Below are positions 23,037 through 30,987 of a DNA stretch of 64,000 nucleotides, in pieces. A model generated the notes under the pieces. The model was not told the DNA's origin. It saw nothing but the letters and a program-made list of their open reading frames with translations, and ran no database searches. A program made the translations under genes and the position numbers. The stretch is from JBNKVT01 sp050299335 (GTDB lineage: Bacteria; Pseudomonadota; Alphaproteobacteria; Rhodobacterales; Rhodobacteraceae), in the NCBI GenBank assembly GCA_050299335.1, contig JBNKVT010000030.1, positions 75,666 to 139,665 of the forward strand, written 5' to 3'. The first letter of the stretch is position 1. The number at the start of each line of letters is the position of its first letter.

Positions 23037-23337
23037 CCTTCACGACGGCGTTCCGTTTGGCGATCAGCGCGGCCAGCGCCTCGTTCCGCAGCCCCGGCCC
23101 GTCCACGGCTGCGGCAAAGGCCTGAAACTGCGCCTCGGGCAGGTCCGAGACCTGCATGGACCGCTGGACCTCCTGTGCGGCACGATACGAGACCGAGGCC
23201 ATGAAGGTGCTCATGTCCATCCCGACAGCCTCCGCCGCCTCCCGGACCGCCTTGGCCACAGAAGGCTTCAGCTTCAGCTCCTTGCGCTGAGACTTGGTTT
23301 CCGCAATCGAGGCGGTGTAGTCCTGAGACTGTATCAT
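23029..23337 (-). CDS. DUF1778 antitoxin (TacA-like)
   Basis: A 102-residue protein with an N-terminal ribbon-helix-helix part (KELKLKPSVAKAVREAAEAVGMDMSTFMASVSYRAAQEV) and a C-terminal toxin-binding tail. DUF1778 antitoxins neutralise GNAT toxins and repress their own operon. ATG 23337 has GGAG 7 bases upstream; a GTG at 23349 is an alternative. It is preceded by strong palindromes at 23362-23402. Confidence 0.9.
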   Translation of the reverse strand: MIQSQDYTASIAETKSQRKELKLKPSVAKAVREAAEAVGMDMSTFMASVSYRAAQEVQRSMQVSDLPEAQFQAFAAAVDGPGLRNEALAALIAKRNAVVKDG

Positions 23338-23361
23338 GGCATACTCCACGCCCGGGATCGC

Positions 23362-23402
23362 TTTGGTAACGCGTTACCAAAACATACGTATCTCATACGT
23401 AT
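23362..23402 (-). promoter_or_regulatory. Operator and -10 region of the toxin-antitoxin operon
   Basis: A 20-bp perfect palindrome TTTGGTAACGCGTTACCAAA (23362-23381) is followed by two copies of CATACGTAT (23383-23391 and 23394-23402), each containing the palindrome ATACGTAT, 11 bp apart. A minus-strand TATAAT (23401-23406) overlaps the last copy. Repeats spaced about one helical turn suit ribbon-helix-helix binding, so TacA autoregulation is likely. No clear -35 box. Confidence 0.7.
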
Positions 23403-23494
23403 TATACAAGAGCGCACTTGCCTAAGTGTTACCATTGCGGGATGCCGACGGGACGCCTGCGACACCTGGCAGACTGGTCGTTGATCGCCCGACT

Positions 23495-24112
23495 TCAGAT
23501 ATCGAAGAACACCGTCTCCTTCGAGCCCTGGATGTGGATGTCGAACCTGTATTCCGCATCCCCGGTCTTTTCCGCCAGCAGTGTAGGCACCCGCGCCTGA
23601 TGCTCGATCCGGGTCAGGATCGGGTCCTCGGCGTTGGCTGCTTCCTCGTCGGGGAAATACATCCGCGTATGCAGTCCCAGATTGATCCCGCGCGCCACGA
23701 TCCAGAAGGTGACATGCGGGGCCATCAGGCGGCCGTCCTTGAACGGCACCCTCCCCGGCTTGATGGTCTCGAAGACGAATTCGCCGGTGGCCATGTCGCC
23801 GGGGTTGCGCCCGAAGCCAGTGAAATTCGGATCGGCTTGCCCGCGCGTCTCTTCCGGCGACGGATAAAGCCCCGCCGCGTCGGCCTGCCAGATCTCGATC
23901 AGCGCGTCCTTCATCGGTGTGCCGATGCCGTCATGGACCGTGCCGCGAATGGTGATCCGTTCCCCGAGCGTCTGGTCATTGATCATATGCGTCCCGAGGT
24001 CCTCGGGGTAGACCCCGGTGATCCCGGCGAAATTCGGCGTGCAGCCGATATGGACGTAAGGGCCCGCCGTCTGCGAGGCGCTTTCCTTGAGATATTTCAG
24101 ATCCTGCACCAT
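23495..24112 (-). CDS. pcaG: Protocatechuate 3,4-dioxygenase alpha subunit
   Basis: A 205-residue alpha subunit of the intradiol ring-cleaving dioxygenase of the beta-ketoadipate pathway. It has QTAGPYVHIGCTP at the N-terminus, RITIRGTVHDGIGTPMKDALIEIWQADAAG, and HVTFWIVARGINLGLHTRMYFPDE. The iron ligands lie on PcaH; PcaG shapes the active site. It overlaps pcaH by one base (TGATG at 24110-24114). Confidence 0.95.
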   Translation of the reverse strand: MVQDLKYLKESASQTAGPYVHIGCTPNFAGITGVYPEDLGTHMINDQTLGERITIRGTVHDGIGTPMKDALIEIWQADAAGLYPSPEETRGQADPNFTGFGRNPGDMATGEFVFETIKPGRVPFKDGRLMAPHVTFWIVARGINLGLHTRMYFPDEEAANAEDPILTRIEHQARVPTLLAEKTGDAEYRFDIHIQGSKETVFFDI

Positions 24113-24846
24113 CAGTTCCCCTCCATCCGGTTTTCGAACATCGTCGAGCGTCGGCCGCGCAGCACGATGTCGAACTTGTAGGCCCGCGCGTCCATCGGCA
24201 CGGTGTTGTTCATGTCGAGGGGCGCGATCAGCTGGTCGATGGCCGCCTGATCGGAGATCGTCCGCACGATCGGGCAAAGCGGTATCATCGGGTCGCCCTC
24301 GAAATACATCTGGGTGATCAGCCGCTGGGCAAAGCCCGAGCCGAAGACCGAGAAATGGATATGCGCCGGGCGCCAGTCATTGGGGCCGTTGGGCCACGGG
24401 TAGGCACCGGGCTTGATTGTGCGGAAGCGGTAGGACCCGTCCTCGCCGGTCAGACAGCGCCCGCAACCGCCGAAATTCGGGTCCAGGGGGGCGAGATAGG
24501 TCTCCTTGGCGTGGCGGTAGCGGCCGCCTGCATTGGCCTGCCAGAACTCGACCAGGGTGTTCGGCACGCCGCGTCCGTTTTCGTCACGCACCCGTCCATG
24601 GACGATGATCCGCTGGCCGATGGGGCTTTCGCCGGGGCGGGCGAAATTGGAGATCAGGTCGTTGTCGAATTCGCCAAGCATGTGGTGCCCGAAGACCGGA
24701 CCTGTCATCTCGGAGAGCGTGTTATCGAGCGAAATCAGTGACTTGGTTGGAGACCGCAGGACCGTCGTCTTGTATCCCGGCACATAGGCCGGCGGATGCC
24801 AGTTGCGGTCACGCTGATAGTAGGCGCCCTTCTTGTCGTCACTCAT
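24112..24846 (-). CDS. pcaH: Protocatechuate 3,4-dioxygenase beta subunit
   Basis: A 244-residue catalytic subunit. It binds the non-heme Fe(III) that cleaves protocatechuate to beta-carboxy-cis,cis-muconate. Seen: RIIVHGRVRDENGRGVPNTLVEFWQANAGGRYRH, FGGCGRCLTGEDGSYRFRTIKPGAYPW, and RPAHIHFSVFG (two histidine ligands); a Tyr ligand is expected in the GGRYRH and YPW regions. It lies 72 bases after the co-directional GntR gene. No other pca genes are in the window. Confidence 0.96.
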   Translation of the reverse strand: MSDDKKGAYYQRDRNWHPPAYVPGYKTTVLRSPTKSLISLDNTLSEMTGPVFGHHMLGEFDNDLISNFARPGESPIGQRIIVHGRVRDENGRGVPNTLVEFWQANAGGRYRHAKETYLAPLDPNFGGCGRCLTGEDGSYRFRTIKPGAYPWPNGPNDWRPAHIHFSVFGSGFAQRLITQMYFEGDPMIPLCPIVRTISDQAAIDQLIAPLDMNNTVPMDARAYKFDIVLRGRRSTMFENRMEGN

Positions 24847-24918
24847 CGTCTCTCTCCCTTGGTGGCAGGACCCTCCGGACCCTCTGCCTTTGTCACTCTC
24901 CGGGGCCGATCCCCCACC

Positions 24919-25668
24919 CTAACGGCCTTTCTCGGCCCTCTGCATCCCGGCCATCGCCGCCCGCACATCGCCTGAGTGGATGATGATATCGAGATTGCTC
25001 CGCGCCAGGCGCGCATGTTCGCGCATCACCGCCTCGGCCCGCACACCCTCGCGGGCGGTTATCGCGTCGGCCACCGCCCGGTGCTGATATTGCGCCACCA
25101 CCAGCACATCCAGCGACAGTGGATTCACCGACTGCGCAATGGCGAAGGCCGAGGGTCCGGCGAAGGGCAGCGCCAGCACCCGCTCATACTGCTCGCGGAT
25201 CACGTCCGAGCCGGACATGTCCATGATCAGCGAATGGATGCGCTGGTTCTGCACGACATAGGCCTCGAAATCCACCGCGCCGGGCCGTTTGGTCAGCGCC
25301 ACGTCGATCGCGGCAATCGCGTCGCGCAATGCCGCCATCCGCTCGGCATCGCTGCCGATTTCCGCCGCCCGCCGCGCCGCCAGCCCTTCGAGCGTCCCGC
25401 GCAGCTCGATCGCGTCCGAGATATCCCGATCCGAAAACCGCCGCACCTCGTAGCCGCCCGAAGGGATGGGACTGAGAAGCCCTTCATGTTCCAGCCTGGT
25501 CAGCGCCGCCCGCACCGGGGTGCGCGACACACCGAGCGCCTCGACCATCGCCAGTTCCGAAACCCGCTCGCCCGGAGCCAGTTTCTCGGTCAGGATCAGG
25601 TCGCGGATGCCGAGCACGGCAGCGAGCGTCTGATTCTCCGAGGATTTCCGGGCGCGTATCTTGTTCAT
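24919..25668 (-). CDS. GntR/FCD-family transcriptional regulator
   Basis: A 249-residue regulator: N-terminal winged helix (GIRDLILTEKLAPGERVSELAMVEALGVSRTPVRAALTRLEHEGLL), then an FCD effector domain (AIELRGTLEGLAARRAAE, metal-binding His region IHSLIMDMSG, REHARLARSNLD). ATG 25668 (MNKIRARK) lies 8 bases from a perfect TTGTATACAA palindrome, so it is probably autoregulated. It likely controls pcaHG downstream and the divergent MetE-like gene; an aromatic acid effector is inference. Confidence 0.88.
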   Translation of the reverse strand: MNKIRARKSSENQTLAAVLGIRDLILTEKLAPGERVSELAMVEALGVSRTPVRAALTRLEHEGLLSPIPSGGYEVRRFSDRDISDAIELRGTLEGLAARRAAEIGSDAERMAALRDAIAAIDVALTKRPGAVDFEAYVVQNQRIHSLIMDMSGSDVIREQYERVLALPFAGPSAFAIAQSVNPLSLDVLVVAQYQHRAVADAITAREGVRAEAVMREHARLARSNLDIIIHSGDVRAAMAGMQRAEKGR

Positions 25669-25675
25669 GGCGATA

Positions 25676-25878
25676 TTGTATACAACGTCCATCTCCCAGA
25701 CAACGCACATGTTGTCGCGTCCGGCCTCCCGGAACGGATCCCGGTTCGCGAATACTATGAAATTCGATCCTGTTGGCGGATTGGGGGCGGATCGACCCGG
25801 CGCCCTGGCCCCGCGCAGTCCGGCGCGCGCGGGTGTAATCGTCAATCTGCCACCGTCCTCCCTGGAAGTGTATACAAT
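25676..25878. promoter_or_regulatory. Two GntR-type operator sites in the divergent gap
   Basis: TTGTATACAA at 25676-25685, just before the regulator's start, and GTGTATACAATAC at 25868-25880, share the core TGTATACA. This is the usual dyad of FCD-type GntR regulators. Two sites about 190 bp apart would allow looping or separate control of the two divergent genes. The 306-base gap otherwise holds the AGGAGG ribosome site and leader ORF described for the MetE-like gene. Confidence 0.7.
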
Positions 25879-25974
25879 ACGTCCGCTCGACGACGCGCCC
25901 TGCGACTTTCGGCCGATCTTTCACTTTCCCCCATCCAGCCCCTGCGCTATGCGAGGAGGCGCAATGACAACCAG

Positions 25975-27111
25975 ATGACCGGGACTTCCATGACCGATAC
26001 TGCCCCCTTCCGCGCCGACCATGTCGGCTCTCTGCTCCGCCCCGATACCGTCAAGGCCGCCCGCAAGGCCCATTACGACGACAAGACCCTGTCCGCCGAG
26101 GAGCTGGCCGCCATCGAGGATGCCGCCATCCGCGACGCGGTGAAGATGCAGGAAGAGGCCGGGCTGAAGGTGGTCACCGACGGCGAGACCCGCCGCACCT
26201 TCTGGCATTTCGATTTCATGTCGCTCTTGACCGGCCAGCGGCTGGACACCGATCCCGATTACAGCGGCATCGCCTTTCAGGGGGCCCATGTGCCGCCGGT
26301 CTATCCGGTGATCCACGACCGTTTGGATTTCCCCGATGACCACCCGCATCTGGCGCATTTCAAATTCCTGGCCGGGGCCACCGGCGTCCAGCCGAAAATC
26401 TCGATCCCCGGGCCCTCCTGCACCCATTTCCGCACCGCGAAGAAGGACATCCACGTCAAGGAATACCTCGACGACCCGCAGGCGCTGTTCGACGATCTGG
26501 CGAAGACCTACAGGAAGGCGGTCGAGGCGTTCTATGCCGCTGGCTGTCGTTACCTGCAGATGGACGACATCTTCTTCGCCTATCTCTGCGACCCCAAGAT
26601 CCGCGCGGAACGCAAGGCGGCGGGCGAGGATCCCGACTGGCTGATCGGGCGCTATGCCTGGATGATGGAGGAGGCGATCAAGGACCGGCCCGCCGACATG
26701 AAGATCGGCATGCATCTGTGCCGCGGCAATTTCCGCTCCACCTGGGCCGCCGAGGGGGCCTATGATCTGGCCGCCGACGCGATCTTCAACCAGACCAGCG
26801 TCGATATCTATTTCATGGAATACGATACCGAGCGCGCCGGGGGCCTGGAACCGCTGCGCCTGTTGCCCAAGGGCTCGAAACGGGTGATGCCGGGCTTCAT
26901 CACCACCAAGACCGGCGATCTGGAAAGCGTCGACGACATCCGCAAACAGCTCGACGCGGCGGCGGAGTATTGCGACCTCGACCAGCTCGGCATCGCCCCG
27001 CAATGCGGCTTTGCCTCGACCGAGCACGGCAACGAGATCACCGCTGACGACCAGCGCCGCAAGCTGGAACTGGTGGTCAGGGTCGCCGAGGCGGTCTGGG
27101 GCGAGGTCTGA
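25975..27111 (+). CDS. MetE C-terminal-domain-like methyltransferase (COG0620)
   Basis: About 378 residues resembling the catalytic half of cobalamin-independent methionine synthase (FRADHVGSLLRP, DGETRRTFWHFDF, SIPGPSCTHFR, QMDDIFFAYLCD, HLCRGN, GFITTKTGDLES, LGIAPQCGFAS). Zinc ligands of MetE appear as H-x-C in HLCRGN and the late Cys in PQCGF. It lacks the N-terminal folate domain, so the methyl donor may not be folate. A four-codon ORF (ATG 25964, MTTR) with AGGAGG before it ends in ATGA on ATG 25975; ATG 25990 is the other start. Divergent from GntR-pcaHG, hence possibly aromatic demethylation. Confidence 0.8.
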   Translation: MTGTSMTDTAPFRADHVGSLLRPDTVKAARKAHYDDKTLSAEELAAIEDAAIRDAVKMQEEAGLKVVTDGETRRTFWHFDFMSLLTGQRLDTDPDYSGIAFQGAHVPPVYPVIHDRLDFPDDHPHLAHFKFLAGATGVQPKISIPGPSCTHFRTAKKDIHVKEYLDDPQALFDDLAKTYRKAVEAFYAAGCRYLQMDDIFFAYLCDPKIRAERKAAGEDPDWLIGRYAWMMEEAIKDRPADMKIGMHLCRGNFRSTWAAEGAYDLAADAIFNQTSVDIYFMEYDTERAGGLEPLRLLPKGSKRVMPGFITTKTGDLESVDDIRKQLDAAAEYCDLDQLGIAPQCGFASTEHGNEITADDQRRKLELVVRVAEAVWGEV

Positions 27112-27194
27112 TCCCGGCAAAGGGACCCATCGGAGCGCGGGATCGGAGTTGGGCCGACCCCCCGCCCCGCCAGGTCACGCAAGAGACACAAGCA

Positions 27195-27587
27195 TCAGAC
27201 CACCCAGAGCCGGGCCAGCACCCAGAGGCCGATCGCCACCGACGGGGCCTGGGTCAGCGTCATGGGAAGGCCGCGATGCCTGGTGTCGTACAGCAAGACA
27301 TGCAGCACCCGGCCAAGCACAAAGGACAGGATCGCCAGCCATAGCCAGCCCGCCGCCAGCCCCATCGCCTCGCCGGCGCCAAGCGCCAGCGCCAGGACCG
27401 GCGCGTTCTCGACGAAATTGCCATGGATGCGGATGCGCTTGTAGAGCGCCGGATCGCTGCCGCCGTCGCGCAGCAGGTTCAGCCGGCTCCGCAAGAGCCC
27501 GACCCAGCCGGTCAGGACCATGGTTGCACCGGCCACCAGCGCGATGAACGTGTAGGTGACCGGCAGGAGAAGGAGCGGCGTCTCCAT
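27195..27587 (-). CDS. MAPEG family membrane protein
   Basis: A 130-residue four-helix membrane protein: PVTYTFIALVAGATMVLTGWVGLLRSRL, KRIRIHGNFVENAPVLALALG (the MAPEG signature R-x-x-x-N-x-x-E-N-x-P), and GRVLHVLLYDTRHRGLPMTL. MAPEG proteins bind glutathione or lipids; bacterial roles are mostly unknown. It overlaps the upstream YCII gene by one base (TGATG). Confidence 0.9.
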   Translation of the reverse strand: METPLLLLPVTYTFIALVAGATMVLTGWVGLLRSRLNLLRDGGSDPALYKRIRIHGNFVENAPVLALALGAGEAMGLAAGWLWLAILSFVLGRVLHVLLYDTRHRGLPMTLTQAPSVAIGLWVLARLWVV

Positions 27588-27892
27588 CACATCTTCATGG
27601 TCTCGGCGACCTCGATCGTGCCACCGGCCGAGAAGATCGGACATTTCCCGGCCAGGGCCAGCGCGGCCTCGATATCGCCCGCTTCGATGACGCTGTAGCC
27701 CGACAGGGCGCCCGGAACCGAACCCTCGGTCGTTGGACCGGTCAGAAAGCGCGACATCCCGAGACCCGCCCCGGTATCGATCATCGCCGGGCCAAGCTCG
27801 GCAATCCAGGCGTTCCAGTCCACCATCATCTTCTGACCTTCCTCGGGCGTCTTCGGCATTCCACCCCGGAAGGCAAGCAGGTAATTCGGCAT
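27587..27892 (-). CDS. YCII-related domain protein
   Basis: A 101-residue protein of the YCII/DGPF type, a ferredoxin-like fold: MPNYLLAFRGGMPKTPEEGQKMMVDWNAWIAELG and SGYSVIEAGDIEAALALAGKCPIF.AGGTIEVAE. Related proteins are often encoded near sigma factors or TetR regulators. It is first in a two-gene unit with the MAPEG gene and is divergent from the TetR gene, with a palindromic operator between them. Confidence 0.85.
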   Translation of the reverse strand: MPNYLLAFRGGMPKTPEEGQKMMVDWNAWIAELGPAMIDTGAGLGMSRFLTGPTTEGSVPGALSGYSVIEAGDIEAALALAGKCPIFSAGGTIEVAETMKM

Positions 27893-27939
27893 TTTCGTCT
27901 CCCTTTCTCGTTGGATGGACCCAGTGTGACCGGGTATAA

Positions 27940-27959
27940 AATATGTTCAAGAACATATT
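27940..27959. promoter_or_regulatory. TetR-type palindromic operator
   Basis: AATATGTTC-AA-GAACATATT is a perfect 20-base inverted repeat in the divergent gap between the YCII/MAPEG unit and the TetR gene, 48 bases from the YCII start and 69 from the TetR start. Size and symmetry fit a TetR-family dimer, so both units are probably repressed by the adjacent regulator. Confidence 0.7.
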
Positions 27960-28028
27960 AAAAGAATCTGCCAGACTGCGCCGGTGGCCATCCGGCACAC
28001 ACAATTCGGCAGCTGCAAGGAGACACCA

Positions 28029-28631
28029 ATGCCCTATTCAAAGGACCACAAGGCCCGCACGCGGGCGCGGATCGTCGAGGCGGCGCGGGTGCTGTTCAAC
28101 CGCCACGGTTTCGACCGGGTGACCATCGACGGGGTCATGGGTGAGGCCGGACTGACCCGGGGCGGCTTCTATTCCCATTTCTCCAGTAAGGAGGAACTCT
28201 TCGCCGAGGCGATGACCAGTTTCCTGACTGGACGTGGTGCCCAGTGGCGGCGCGAGGCCGGGGTGGAGCCGGAGGCCGGCGAGGCCGAGATGGCACGGCG
28301 GATGGTCGATGCCTATCTCTCCAGCCGCCATCTGGAAGACCTCGACGGCCAATGTCCAATGATCGCCCTGTCCTCGGACGCGGCCCGGATCGGGCCGGAG
28401 GTGCGGGCAAGCTACGAGAAACTGCTGACGGCGATGGTCTGGCTCTTCGAGACCAATATCGCCGGGAAAAGCGCCAGCCCCCGCAGCGACGCCCTGGCCA
28501 TGGCCGCGCTTTGCGTCGGCGGCATGATCCTCGCCCGGACCCTGCCCGCCAGTCCGCTGGTAACCGAAGTCCGGCAAGCCGCCCATGCCGCAGCCCTGAG
28601 CTTTTGCGACACCGGTGCGAAGGCCGCGTGA
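28029..28631 (+). CDS. TetR family transcriptional regulator
   Basis: A 200-residue protein with an N-terminal helix-turn-helix (RARIVEAARVLFNRHGFDRVTIDGVMGEAGLTRGGFYSHFSSKEELFAEAM) and a variable ligand domain with QCPMIALSSD, as in the YjdC/AcrR-like branch. ATG 28029 has AAGGAGA about 8 bases upstream. The operator at 27940-27959 suggests control of the divergent YCII-MAPEG pair. Ligand unknown. Confidence 0.92.
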   Translation: MPYSKDHKARTRARIVEAARVLFNRHGFDRVTIDGVMGEAGLTRGGFYSHFSSKEELFAEAMTSFLTGRGAQWRREAGVEPEAGEAEMARRMVDAYLSSRHLEDLDGQCPMIALSSDAARIGPEVRASYEKLLTAMVWLFETNIAGKSASPRSDALAMAALCVGGMILARTLPASPLVTEVRQAAHAAALSFCDTGAKAA

Positions 28632-28736
28632 GACGGCAAGGGAGGCCAATCTCCGGAGCCTGCCGAAAGGCTCGGAAATTTAAATGTTGAAATTCAATGC
28701 CTTACTTGTAGTTTCACAGTGAAAACCGTTAGGCCT

Positions 28737-29015
28737 TCACCCATCCACATGCCCCATATCCCGCCCGGGATCGACGAGATCGCGGACCTTCTGCTTCAGG
28801 ATCTTCGCCTCGGGAAACCCCCCATCGCGGACGCGCTCCCAGACCAGGTCGTCTCCGACACGGATCTCGAATACCCCGCCTGAGGCGTCGGGTATCAGGG
28901 CAACCTCGCCGATAGTCTCGGCAAAGCTCGACAGCAGTTCCTGCCCCAGCCACCCGGCCCGCAGCAACCAGTTGCAGCGGGTGCAGTAGCGGATGGTGAC
29001 GCGCGGGGCAGGCAC
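28737..29015 (-). CDS. SelT/SelW/SelH-type (Rdx) thioredoxin-like protein
   Basis: A 92-residue Rdx-family protein with RVTIRYCTRCNWLLRAGWLGQELL: the CxxC (Cys11, Cys14) replaces the CxxU of selenoproteins. It continues GEVALIPDASGGVFEIRVGDDLVWERVRDGGFPEAKILKQKVRD, with the standard G-G-x-F-E-I and F-P-E-x-K-x-L-K elements. Likely a thiol redox protein. Followed 13 bases from the SYLF gene in the same direction. Confidence 0.88.
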   Translation of the reverse strand: MPAPRVTIRYCTRCNWLLRAGWLGQELLSSFAETIGEVALIPDASGGVFEIRVGDDLVWERVRDGGFPEAKILKQKVRDLVDPGRDMGHVDG

Positions 29016-29028
29016 GGCAGCGCCCGGC

Positions 29029-29580
29029 CTAGCGGATCAGCCGGTTGTATTTGGCGCCTTCGAAACTGGCCCCGACGATCAGACCGTTCTGGCCATAGAC
29101 GATCGCATAGACCGGCCTGGAGATGACATTGGTCGAGGTTCCGACTGCCACGGCATCGTCGAGCACGGTGAATTCGGCATCGACGCCAAGCTCCCAGCCA
29201 TCGGCGACCCGGAACTGGCGTAGCGCCTGCTCGGTCATGAAGAACAGCGCCTGCGAATAAAGCTGCGCCCCGATCTGCAGCCCGAAGGCCACCGACGAGA
29301 ACGACACGTAATCGACCAGCGCATCCCCGATCAGCAGTCCGCCCTCGCCATAGGCCGCCGACAGGCCGAAGGCACCCTTCTTGATGTCGGGCACGATCAG
29401 CACGCCCGCGGCCTTCTCGGCCAGGCCCTGCGTGCCCGGCACCTTCTGGAACAGCAGGTTGCGGCTGGCACGGACCTGTGCGTCGATCTCCGACCCCGAA
29501 AAGGTGATCTGATCGCAGGCGGCGGTGGCGGCGAGGGCGGGAAGCGTGGAAAGGACGCTGCGGCGGGTCCAACTGCTCAT
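29029..29580 (-). CDS. SYLF/Ysc84-domain lipoprotein with Tat-like signal
   Basis: A 183-residue protein: SSWTRRSVLSTLPALAATAACDQ is a twin-arginine-like signal ending in a lipobox cysteine (about residue 22). The mature part holds a SYLF (BPSL1445/Ysc84) lipid-binding domain with KAAGVLIVPDIKKGAFGLSAAYGEGGLL and GLQIGAQLYSQALFFMTEQAL. Such proteins bind phosphoinositides or other lipids; in bacteria the role is unclear. Probably anchored at the inner or outer membrane facing the periplasm. Confidence 0.85.
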   Translation of the reverse strand: MSSWTRRSVLSTLPALAATAACDQITFSGSEIDAQVRASRNLLFQKVPGTQGLAEKAAGVLIVPDIKKGAFGLSAAYGEGGLLIGDALVDYVSFSSVAFGLQIGAQLYSQALFFMTEQALRQFRVADGWELGVDAEFTVLDDAVAVGTSTNVISRPVYAIVYGQNGLIVGASFEGAKYNRLIR

Positions 29581-29738
29581 GGACGGCTCCTTTGTTACCT
29601 GTAATTGCCTCGGTCCCGGTCTTGATGCCGGGGCTCGGGACAAGTGTTAACATGGGGGCTGCCTGCCTGTCACCTATATTGGCAGCACCGCGCCGTGCTG
29701 TTAGTCAGGCGGGCAGATGGCAGACAGGCAGTTGGCGG

Positions 29739-30839
29739 ATGTCCGAGCAGAGGAAACTTCCCGATATCGTGGTGGCGAACCAGCATTTCCGCTTTACCGG
29801 CGTGTCGGCGACGGTGGCCGCCCTCGTGCCGCATATGCAGGAGCAGCGCGCGGTGGCGTTGCTGGACCTCGGCGGGCTGGACCTGCCCGACACGCGGAGC
29901 TTTTGGGATATCCTGCGGCAGGGCTGGAGCAGGCCCGAACGCGGCACCCACCGCATCTGGCACGCAAGGCGCGATGTCGAGATGCTGACCGGGCTGCTGC
30001 TGAAATGGGCGCTCTGGCAGAAATGGCGGCTGGTCTTTACTTCCGCCGCACCCAAGCGGCACGGGTGGTTCCTGCGCTGGTTGATCGGACGCATGGATGC
30101 GGTGATCGCGACCTCGAAACGGGCGGCGGGGTTTCTGGACTGGTATTCGGTGGTGATCAATCACGGGGTGGATACCGATGATTTCACCCCGCCGCCGGAC
30201 AAACTGGTGGCCTTTGCCGAGGGCGGGCTGCCGGGGCGCTACGGGATCGGGTGTTTCGGGCGGATCAGGCCTTCGAAGGGGACGGATCTGTTCGTGGCGG
30301 CGATGATGGAACTCTTGCCGGAGTATCCGGATTTTTCGGCGTTTCTGACCGGGCTGACGCAGCAAGAAGACCGGGAATTCCGCGCGCGCCTTGAGCAGAA
30401 AATCGCCGAAGCCGGGCTGGCGGAGCGGATCGTGTTTCTGGGCGATCTGGAGGCGGCGGCGATCCGGGACTGGTATCGGCGCTGCGCAATCTGCGTGGCG
30501 GCCTCGCGGATCGAGGGTTTCGGGCTGACGCCGATGGAGGCGATGGCCTCGGGGGCAGTGGCGGTCTGTTCGGGGGCGGGGTTCGGGCCGGAGCTGATCA
30601 CGCCGGGGGTGCCGGGGGGGCTTTTCGAGACCGGGGATGGCGCGGCGCTGGTGGCGGCGTTGAGGCCGTTTCTCGACGATCCGGAACGGACGCTGGCCTT
30701 GGGGGAGAAGGCGCGGGCCTATGTGGTCAGGACGCATTCGATCCGCGGGGAGGCGGATGCGATCATGGATTTGTATGCGGCGCTACAGGAGGGGCCGGTA
30801 GCGAAGGTGAGGCCGGGAGCAGAGGTTTCGCCCCGCTGA
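29739..30839 (+). CDS. Glycosyltransferase family 4-like protein
   Basis: A 366-residue GT-B enzyme. N-terminal half: PDIVVANQHFRFTGVSATVAALVPHM. Middle: VINHGVDTDDFTPP. Nucleotide-sugar half: GIGCFGRIRPSKGTDLFVAAM, RIVFLGDL, and SRIEGFGLTPMEAMASGAVAVCSGAGFGPELI (E-x7-E motif). Retaining family 4 enzymes build polysaccharides or glycolipids. It is a single gene with no polysaccharide genes adjacent; ATG 29739 (MSEQRKLP) is the likely start. Confidence 0.88.
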   Translation: MSEQRKLPDIVVANQHFRFTGVSATVAALVPHMQEQRAVALLDLGGLDLPDTRSFWDILRQGWSRPERGTHRIWHARRDVEMLTGLLLKWALWQKWRLVFTSAAPKRHGWFLRWLIGRMDAVIATSKRAAGFLDWYSVVINHGVDTDDFTPPPDKLVAFAEGGLPGRYGIGCFGRIRPSKGTDLFVAAMMELLPEYPDFSAFLTGLTQQEDREFRARLEQKIAEAGLAERIVFLGDLEAAAIRDWYRRCAICVAASRIEGFGLTPMEAMASGAVAVCSGAGFGPELITPGVPGGLFETGDGAALVAALRPFLDDPERTLALGEKARAYVVRTHSIRGEADAIMDLYAALQEGPVAKVRPGAEVSPR

Positions 30840-30846
30840 CGCGGGA

Positions 30847-30969
30847 CGATCCGCGGGGGGTGAGGAGGATCAGAAAACGCTCCGGTGGAGCGTTTTCCCG
30901 ACGAACGCCCCCGTCGCCATTGGTCTCTCGGACCGATGGCGTTCCCAATGGCGACCCCCCGGAGTATTT
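30847..30969. repeat. 123-bp intergenic repeat, copy A
   Basis: A near-exact inverted partner of 34441-34563: by hand alignment the two 123-bp units differ at two positions. It contains the palindrome AACGCTCCGGTGGAGCGTT, an inverted pair CGCCATTGG/CCAATGGCG and ends GGAGTATTT. It fills the gap between a plus-strand glycosyltransferase and a minus-strand peptidase, so it may act as a bidirectional terminator. Confidence 0.85.
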
Positions 30970-30987
30970 GGAAGAAGGAGGAAGGGT

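Noticed and set aside
24976..25974. N-terminal extension of the MetE-like frame over the GntR gene
   Set aside because: The added 330 codons lie antisense to a clear GntR protein. Family homology begins only at about 25990.
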